DNA from: Nannobrachium achirus
Taxonomy: Eukaryota; Chordata; Actinopteri; Myctophiformes; Myctophidae
Length of the DNA stretch: 64,000 bases
NCBI GenBank assembly: GCA_963921795.1
Contig: OY997658.1
Location: 27,594,357 to 27,658,356, forward strand
Direction of reading: 5' to 3'
The translations under genes and the position numbers were made by a program. Below, one piece after another: positions 57,527 to 64,000 of this stretch. Position 1 is the stretch's first letter, and each line of letters begins with the position of its first letter. The notes beneath the pieces are model-generated. The model was not told the DNA's origin. It searched no databases and saw only the letters and a list, made by a program, of their open reading frames with translations.

Positions 57527-58690
57527 AAGGTATGACACCAGCCGCGAGTCTGTACGACAAACGGTTCATGAGTTATAGAGGCACTTCCTGTTTGGTGAAG
57601 GGCACTTCCTGTTAAAGAGGGGGCGGGGCTTAATCAATTACAGCTCATCCCTATTGGTCGGAAAAAGACCAAAGTTGTGTGAGCATTTTACATTTTAAAT
57701 GACGTTGCTAGGCAAAAGTATGGCAGAGTTATGTGGCGCCAAAGTTTCTGGGTTTTTTTCGGAGTCCCCCATTCAAAGTCAATGGAGTTTTTGGGCGTTG
57801 TTTTTTGCGGATTACATCGCAATCGTAAAGCGGATCGGAAAGAAAAGTAATAGCACACCATTCCCGGCCGAGCCGCACATTTTGATGTATATATTGCGGG
57901 GGTGGCGTAAATTGTGCGGCAGTTATTACGTGCAGAAATTCGTGGCGAAAGACTTAATTAATGACTTAAGTATGGCGGATTACAATAAGTGTTTTGCTAT
58001 TGCATAGCAGGCACACTTAATTATCGCTGAGACGATACAATGTCTCCACGATATGCCTTTTCAGAGATATCGTATATATAGTGATACAATTGAGGGAGCC
58101 TTTTAACCCTGCAAGGCTCAGCGTTGCTTTTTGGCAACGTTTTTTAAATCATTTAAAAAAAAAATGTATAGTTAGTTTTCCTGTTCTTTTTTCACATTAA
58201 CATCACCATTAAATCCTATTGTTTAGTATTACAATGCCATTGGCCACGATATTTGCATATAAATACCCCCCACAGAGACTGACATTCACACCTCCCAGAG
58301 AAGTTGAAATTCCAGCGTCTGGACGAACAACATCTCACTTTTTAACTGAAGCTATTCCTCACTAAAACATAAGTTAAGTGCCTGTAATATTTTTTTCGTG
58401 ATCATTAGAATGTCTAGAACACGTGCATATGTTAATATTCTGAAAAATATCCCCAAAATGCTAATTAGAGCATGATTTATGATTCATGATTTATGGCTAT
58501 AAAACCTTACAAAAACATTATTAATTTTTACATTTTAACATTACATTTTCCTGTGATTAGGCCTGCTACAACACCATCTGATTTAAATCCCGTTTTATCG
58601 TTAACACAGAGATTCATTGCAGAATTCAATTTAAACCTGAATTTTGGTCTAAATCAGTTCTCAAACTTTAAAATGTCAAGGTCTCCACTT

Positions 58691-58766
58691 AACTCTGACA
58701 GTATACAAATGAAACCAAATGGACCCGTAAGGGTCCATTTGGTTTCATTTGTATACTGTCAGAGTT
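58691..58766. other. Perfect 36-bp-arm palindrome
   Basis: Arms AACTCTGACAGTATACAAAT... (58691-58726) and its exact complement (58731-58766) are separated by GTAA, so a transcript from either strand would fold into a 36-bp perfect stem. It lies in the shell of the hAT-bounded block and is unlike the AGCAGATCTACAAGC hairpins. Confidence 0.9.
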
Positions 58767-59148
58767 ACATACTTGTAAAGTTCAATTTAGACCTCCCAAA
58801 AGGAACCCAGAGAGTCTAGTTTTTGTAACTTGAAAAATAAACATAAAAACCAACGTGAAAAAAGAATCTTGATAAAAGCGTGTATCGTGATACAGCTTGG
58901 GAAAATATCATGATGTTGTATTTTTACATATCGCCCACCCCTAGTTTGAAGTCGGTTGGTCCCATCAATGTGCATGTCCATTATCGGCACAGTGGCTGGA
59001 TTGGCAGGTTCTGCACAACAGGATTTCCCACTGAATCGACGGCATGCACTCAACTCCCTTGGGTCGTCGGACGGTTCTTATTGTAAGATTTAGAAGAAAA
59101 GTAGACCAATCACAGTGTCCTGTTCTACGCTGCAGTCTGCTGGGGAGC

Positions 59149-59672
59149 AGTGGCGTCAGTTCAGCAAAAGCTAGGGTATGGCAAAGATGGGAGTCCTCAT
59201 GGAAAATAGGCATTACATTTTGTATAACACAGTTCTATTGTGAAAATAGCAGATCTACATGCTCACGACGCCTCGCAGAATGTCTGAAAAAAACGAAACA
59301 AAAAAAAAAACGACTTTTGTCCGTTTTTTACACAGTTTTCTATGGGTTCTTGGGCTGGATATGGCAGCCTGGAATGGTTGTTCAAGTGCAGCTAAACTTA
59401 GCATGTTAGTAAACGTGCCACAATTAACAATAATGCATTGCACCTGTGCAGCTGACCTGCGGAACCTGGGAATATACCATTTTGTCAAGCTGGAGAGAAT
59501 ACAAGTGTGGAGAATATAATTATAATACCTTGTTAAAGTGACCATTATGTTAAATTTAACATTTGTAGTTATTTTACTGTAATTTAACAACATAATAACC
59601 AGAACAGATAGACAAAGAGACATTCATGGATTTATATTTAAAGTAGCTTTTATTTTCCCCCCTGGACCCAGG
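59149..59672 (+). mobile_element. hAT-like element, second copy truncated by microsatellite
   Basis: Begins CAGTGGCGTCAGTTCAGCAA and matches the 25.9-kb copy through CTGGACCCAGG, where a CTAT/GTCT tract replaces the end. A half-hairpin (AAAATAGCAGATCTACATGC) has been inserted near 59238. Confidence 0.6.
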
Positions 59673-59675
59673 ATA

Positions 59676-59748
<73 letters not shown>

Positions 59749-59753
59749 ATCTT

Positions 59754-59817
<64 letters not shown>
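59671..59817. repeat. CTAT then GTCT tetranucleotide tracts
   Basis: About 20 CTAT units followed by about 13 GTCT units. Confidence 0.95.
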
Positions 59818-60534
59818 CATGGCTAAAAGCACATACCGGTAGCCTTTTGGGCTCCTACTGACATTGGAGCCACCTCCAAAGAGAGTTTTCGTCTCCTTTT
59901 ATCTCCTCTCCTCGCCATCAGAAACGATGATCTCCACCATGCCCTGTTTCTGAAAATAGTGAATGGAGAAAGACAAAAGGAGAAAGAGACGGGGGGGGGG
60001 GGGGGGGGGGGATCCGTTGATGGGACCCAAGAGAGGAGAGTAGATGAGAAGAGGAGAGGAGAGGCTAGAAAGAGAATTCTTCTTGAGAAGCCTGCATTTT
60101 CTTTCCATGTAGCCACAATTTATCCACTGCACAAATGGCAGTTATTCCTAATCCCCCCTAATTAGTGTGTGAAGTAATAATCTCACATAATCTGATCTGG
60201 GAAACGAGGATACTGTTAGCATCTGCTGCCCCGGCAACCTAATTCAGTACGTAATAAGCAATTACAGTTCATGCTTTTGTTGTCGCATCACAAACAAAGC
60301 TATAGCCTCATTTCCCGTTGCTTGGTCACGAGCAGTGCTAATTCATGTTGGCATTGGCAGAGCCCACGTTTCTTGTGTGCCATACCGCTAAGCCCGACTT
60401 ACGTACTCGGTTGTGCGACCTGAAACAGCCGACCGAAACAGCAGCTTATAGGTCTGCGTTTTTTGGGCACAATGTGCTGCCAAGTACAAACCGGCTGGCA
60501 TTAGTGAGGCATTTCCATTAGCCTGGGAATATAG
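59818..60534. other. No gene recognised
   Basis: Unique-looking sequence around the poly-G run; GAGGAGAG-rich near 60040. No supported frame. Confidence 0.5.
59989..60011. repeat. Poly-G run
   Basis: About 22 consecutive G after GAGAC; G-quadruplex potential and a likely sequencing-length uncertainty. Confidence 0.9.
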
Positions 60535-60535
60535 A

Positions 60536-60622
<87 letters not shown>

Positions 60623-60629
60623 CACACAC
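60535..60629. repeat. GCAC / CA tract
   Basis: About 12 GCAC units followed by CA units. Confidence 0.95.
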
Positions 60630-60753
60630 AGCGCCTAGATTTCCATTAACCTGTGGGAGCTCCTGTGCAGCTGCGAGAGGAGAACCTTAATTTGCAGCCC
60701 ACTGTGGCTCCGGCAGGTGAAGGTCATTAACAAATACCTAATTAATGCTTCCT

Positions 60754-60757
<4 letters not shown>

Positions 60758-60842
<85 letters not shown>
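60758..60842. repeat. GT microsatellite
   Basis: About 42 GT units ending in GCACGTGCACGTGC. Confidence 0.95.
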
Positions 60843-60843
<1 letters not shown>

Positions 60844-61344
60844 ACGTGCACGTGCGTGGCTCTGAACTCCATCAAGTCCAAAATGTGTGCGCATGTGCGT
60901 GTGCACTGCAGAGCGATCAGCGCTGAACTCTGTCATCTGTTTGATGCGGCGTTCACGTGCGCGCGCCTCGCTGCGATGTTTCAACAGTGTGAATCATCCT
61001 CACGCTGGGACAATTTCACACTTGAGGTTTCACGCAAAACAATGTGTCACTGTGGAGGTGTGGGAGGAGATCGATGCGCACGTACGTGCATGCGTCCGTG
61101 AATGAACTCTTTAACTGCTTAAAACAGGGGTCTTCAATGTTTTCAGGCCAAGGACCCCTTAGTTGAGAGAGAGATGAATTAGATATAGATATAGTTTCAT
61201 TGTTTGACAGCGCGATCAACAGTGTATTTTGGATTCATGTTAATGTGTGTTTTCAGATATTTAACCACTTGAACACTTGAAATACTTAATAAACTTGACC
61301 TTTCACTGTACTTGGTCTGCTCTTTACCCCCTCCAAAGCTCTTT

Positions 61345-61423
61345 GCCGAAAATAGCTGATCTACAAGCTCACAACGCCTCGCGCTGCGAGTCGTTGGGAG
61401 CTTGTAGATCGGCTATTTTTGGC
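61345..61423. repeat. Hairpin module with GCC extension
   Basis: GCCGAAAATAGCTGATCTAC / AAGCTCACAACGCCTCGC pairs with its complement (one G/T difference in the inner stem) and ends TTTTTGGC. Confidence 0.88.
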
Positions 61424-61903
61424 TAAAGTTCTCAGAATATGGACGCTATGCTTTCAACAAGTTCCTATCACATGAAGATTTCACAAACCTTTGAAGATCC
61501 ACAGACTTTTGTTTTCCGTCTCTTCTTTCCACCGGGAAAAATAACATTGTAACTGCGATCATCCGTTCTAAAGTTAGGGTCCGTAGAAAAAGCTTATGTT
61601 TTGACCAAAAAAATGCATCTGGGAAAATAATCAGAGATAAATCCATGTATCTGGAGGCGGACGGACCGCATAATGCACTCTGGGATTTGTAGTCCTGGGA
61701 AATTACGATGATTTCGTCTTTGGCGGTGTAGACAAAGCACATAATTGAGGCCCATCCCTTAAGGGACTAAAAGACACCAAACAACATAATTACACAATGT
61801 TACATCAATTCTCATCTACTGTGCAGAATAAGAATGGGATTTTCATCGGCAGAATTTCACTGTGAAAGGTCAATGAAATAAGACGGTCTAACTGACACCA
61901 TCT
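61424..61903 (-). repeat. Dispersed repeat related to 24205-24320
   Basis: Minus-strand AAAGCTTTTTCTACGGACCC-like and GATGATCGCAGTTACAATGT blocks match the plus-strand 24.2-kb copy (CTACGGACCCTAACTAAAGA). Family not recognised; no supported gene. Confidence 0.6.
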
Positions 61904-61987
61904 GTGGACGGACGGACGGACGGACGGACGGACGGACGGACGGACGGACGGACGGACGGACGGACGGACGGACGGGACGGAGGGACG

Positions 61988-62027
<40 letters not shown>

Positions 62028-62028
62028 G
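61904..62028. repeat. GGAC / AGAC tetranucleotide tract
   Basis: About 20 GGAC units, a single GGGAC/GGAG slip, then nine AGAC units. Confidence 0.95.
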
Positions 62029-62242
62029 TTGCAAGAGAGAGAGAGTGCAGACCAGTGTTGTTTTTGACAGCAAATTTTGATTTAGTTTTAGTCATAGTCT
62101 TTTGAATAAAATGTAATTTAGTTTTAGTCTAATTTTAGTCGACTAAATATCATAAGATTTTAGGTGACTAAATCAACAGTTGATTACTAAAATGTATTTT
62201 GGCAGGCTTTGATGGCATCTTAATGACTGATTTTACACTTGG

Positions 62243-62303
62243 TTGCGTGCTGAAAATAGCCGATCTACAAGCTTGTAGATCAGCTATTTTCAGCACGCAA
62301 TTA
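62243..62303. repeat. Minimal hairpin module without inner stem
   Basis: TTGCGTGCTGAAAATAGCCG + ATCTACAAGC meets its complement directly (CAAGCTTG centre). The outer extension TTGCGTGCTG/CAGCACGCAA is unique to this copy, and one mismatch remains. Confidence 0.9.
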
Positions 62304-62761
62304 GCACGGTAGCACTTCAACAGTGCTGCAGCGACATATATGCTGCACCATTTTATATCTTTGTATTCTTTGTAGCTGCCAGTGAGAATGTGTGTGTGCG
62401 CGCACGCTCACATGAGTGCTGGAACTCATACAGAATACGGGATGAACAATTGAACTTGGAAGTGATGAAACAAACAAATGAGCAGAACAAAATTGGAACC
62501 AGAACACAAGTTGTTCTCTCTCCCGATTGGATGTCATCAGTAACCCACCCAATTAATTGTCTGTTTACTAAATAGCTGGAGAAGTGGGAAGACCTTTTTT
62601 TACTGAAGAAACGGCATAGCAATGATTGCTATCAGAATACATAGACAACAAAAAAGCTAAAAATATGATTTACTCCAAAAATAAAATCCCACCCGTGTGA
62701 AGTGAGCGGTGCTAGAAAATGCTGTTCCTGAAGAATTCCATCATACCTAAGGTAATTGCTG

Positions 62762-63050
62762 GACTATAAGCCACACCTGAATATAAGCCGCACCAGCTCA
62801 ATTTAGAATAAAAACAAATGTTTACATATATAAGCCGCACCGGACTATAAGCCGCAGGTGTCCCTCCTGCTTCCTGCTAGAGCGCCCCTGGTGGCCGTTA
62901 GATGTAACAATCTATATATAAATCCTTGTTAAAGACCATTGTAAAACTAACTAACTGCCCGTTAGCTGTAAAAAATCTCTATATAAGCCGCACCGTTGTA
63001 TAAGCCGCAGGGTTCAAAACATGGGAAAAAAGCTGCGGCTTATAGTCCGG
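62762..63050. mobile_element. Element with GGACTATAAGCCGCA inverted ends
   Basis: CTGGACTATAAGCCACACC at the left and, reversed, CCGGACTATAAGCCGCAGC at the right; ATATAAGCCGCACC recurs four times inside. A common vertebrate repeat type; probably a DNA-transposon relative. Confidence 0.65.
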
Positions 63051-63400
63051 TATGTATATTATATATGATGTCACGTGAAGCTTGACCAATCCTCAAATCC
63101 GTTTTATTGTCCAATCAGAGAAGGGAAAATTGCAGACCTCTCCATGCTGCAATTTTCCCCATTCTCCATTCAAAATGGACAGACATACACATAAGGTCAG
63201 GTTGGAGCATCTAGCACCGCTCAAAATAAAATGACTCAAAAAAGGACAGGGCAGAGCAGCAGTAGCAGCAGCAGCAGCAACAACAACAACCCCTCCTCTT
63301 CCATAACTGTATGTGCCTTTGCCCAAAGCATCTAATTCCTGATGGAGATCAACTAGGCATAGACGTTTAATTAAATTCTCTATTCTCTATTCTCCTATAT

Positions 63401-63792
63401 CAGTGTTTCTCAACCTCTTTTTCTGCATGGGCACACTTTTCATGTCCCAAGAATCCATGGGCACACCACCATAATACAGGGGTGTAAATATCATCACTGT
63501 CGGGAGAAACCTTGTATCTCCAAGTTTCAAATTTGTATGCTTCTTCACGAAGTAAAGCCCTTCTTCATCATACAAGGCTGTCGCACAACAGTAGTGAAAA
63601 CAGCAGATCTACGAGCACACAACGCCTCACGGTGCGAGGCGTTGTGTGCTTGTAGATCGGCTGTTTTCACTAGTTTAAATCATTTTTAAAATGATAAATA
63701 CAATACTGGCTTTCAAGCAGTTTCAAGGGGCACACTTGACCCTTCTCAGGGGCACACCAAAGGTCCCCAGGCACAGTGGTTGAGAAACACTG
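63401..63792. mobile_element. hAT-type element (CAGTGTTTCTCAACC ends), sister copy
   Basis: Same ends as the 48.9-kb copy, with an identical 8-bp duplication TCCTATAT at 63393-63400 and 63793-63800. It carries the same internal hairpin MITE (63493-63700; hairpin 63593-63671), so the composite moved as a unit. Confidence 0.9.
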
Positions 63793-64000
63793 TCCTATAT
63801 GATGCTTCTTAGTTCCTGGTGCAGGTGTTACTGAACACACATTCCTGCTCTGCTTTCATTCCCCTCATCACAGACCTTTTTGTGAGATGTTATTTTTATG
63901 TTGCTTGTTAGAAGCCATGGCTGCCAGTTCCCACCTGGCATCATGTGAGAGCCCTGACCGCTCAAAACCATACTGGATAAATGCTAACTTGCATAACGTC

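Larger units (their letters stand above)
56149..58943. mobile_element. 2.8-kb hAT-bounded block (TAGGGGTGGGCGATATGG ends)
   Basis: Ends TAGGGGTGGGCGATATGG and, reversed, TAGGGGTGGGCGATATGT. The identical 8-bp duplication GTTTGAAG lies at 56141-56148 and 58944-58951. The outer shell is interrupted by a second repeat with AAGTGTGCCTGC inverted ends (about 56199-58019), which carries the two GAGAAAA arrays and the 545-bp duplication. No transposase frame was recognised; open frames here are low-complexity or unrecognised. Confidence 0.85.

Noticed and set aside
56499-57569. Long minus-strand frames of 131-164 codons made of FFFSKIFF-type repeats
   Set aside because: They are translations of the GAGAAAAAAAATTT arrays; amino-acid content is F/S/L/K only, and equal-length frames exist on both strands.
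57699-58007. 102-codon frame ending NDLSMADYNKCFAIA
   Set aside because: Lies in a dispersed fish repeat (GCTGCAAGCAGCGATGACCG to GCAGGCACACTT); no domain seen. It could be a remnant, but the evidence is too thin.

Overview
This looks like nuclear DNA from a teleost fish. The grounds are: dense non-autonomous DNA transposons, many with 8-bp target duplications of the hAT type; tRNA-derived SINEs; an L1-clade LINE end; very long CA/GT, GA and GGAC microsatellites; and vertebrate-type protein sequence (GTF2H4 and a MOV10L1-like helicase exon). No bacterial, organellar or viral gene block was seen. The species cannot be fixed from the sequence.

Coding content is tiny. One convincing full-length gene is present: an uninterrupted 464-codon reading frame for the TFIIH p52 subunit (gtf2h4) on the minus strand at 51642-53036. 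It has no introns, so it is probably an intact retrocopy or a single-exon form. A second piece is one 47-codon exon with good splice signals (minus, 44119-44259) encoding the last helicase motif of a MOV10L1-like piRNA-pathway helicase. Decayed coding pieces of an uncharacterised multicopy family lie in a large inverted repeat at 20.06-23.9 kb, and the C-terminal end of an L1 reverse-transcriptase frame lies at 35.9-36.3 kb. Almost every other open frame is translated microsatellite or transposon.

Layout: 0-6 kb, AT-rich degenerate tandem and duplicated repeats. 6-19.5 kb, microsatellites, SINEs and hAT-type elements. 19.55-19.75 kb, a 200-N gap. 20-24 kb, a large inverted repeat whose right arm holds elements nested inside one another. 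24.6-33.5 kb, compound hAT elements, minisatellites and TTAA-flanked elements. 34.8-38.5 kb, a hAT element followed by an L1 end that is split by a 2.1-kb fold-back element. 39.4-40.9 kb, a hAT element. 41.9-45.8 kb, two nearly identical 1.1-kb copies of a 37-bp tandem array flanking the helicase exon. 46.3-49.4 kb, nested hAT and TTAA elements. 51.2-53.0 kb, gtf2h4. 53.5-54.1 kb, an inverted SINE pair. 56.1-58.95 kb, a 2.8-kb hAT-flanked block with GAGAAAA arrays. 59.6-64 kb, microsatellites and further elements.

Two patterns stand out. First, a short hairpin (outer arm AGCAGATCTACAAGC, variable inner stem) recurs about 25 times, rides inside at least three hAT-type families, and shows paired changes on both arms. 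Second, the 37-bp arrays at 42-45.5 kb consist of perfect CC(A/T)6GG (CArG, SRF-site) sequences: I counted about 37 in 3.5 kb by eye. No set of genes in the window forms a pathway.
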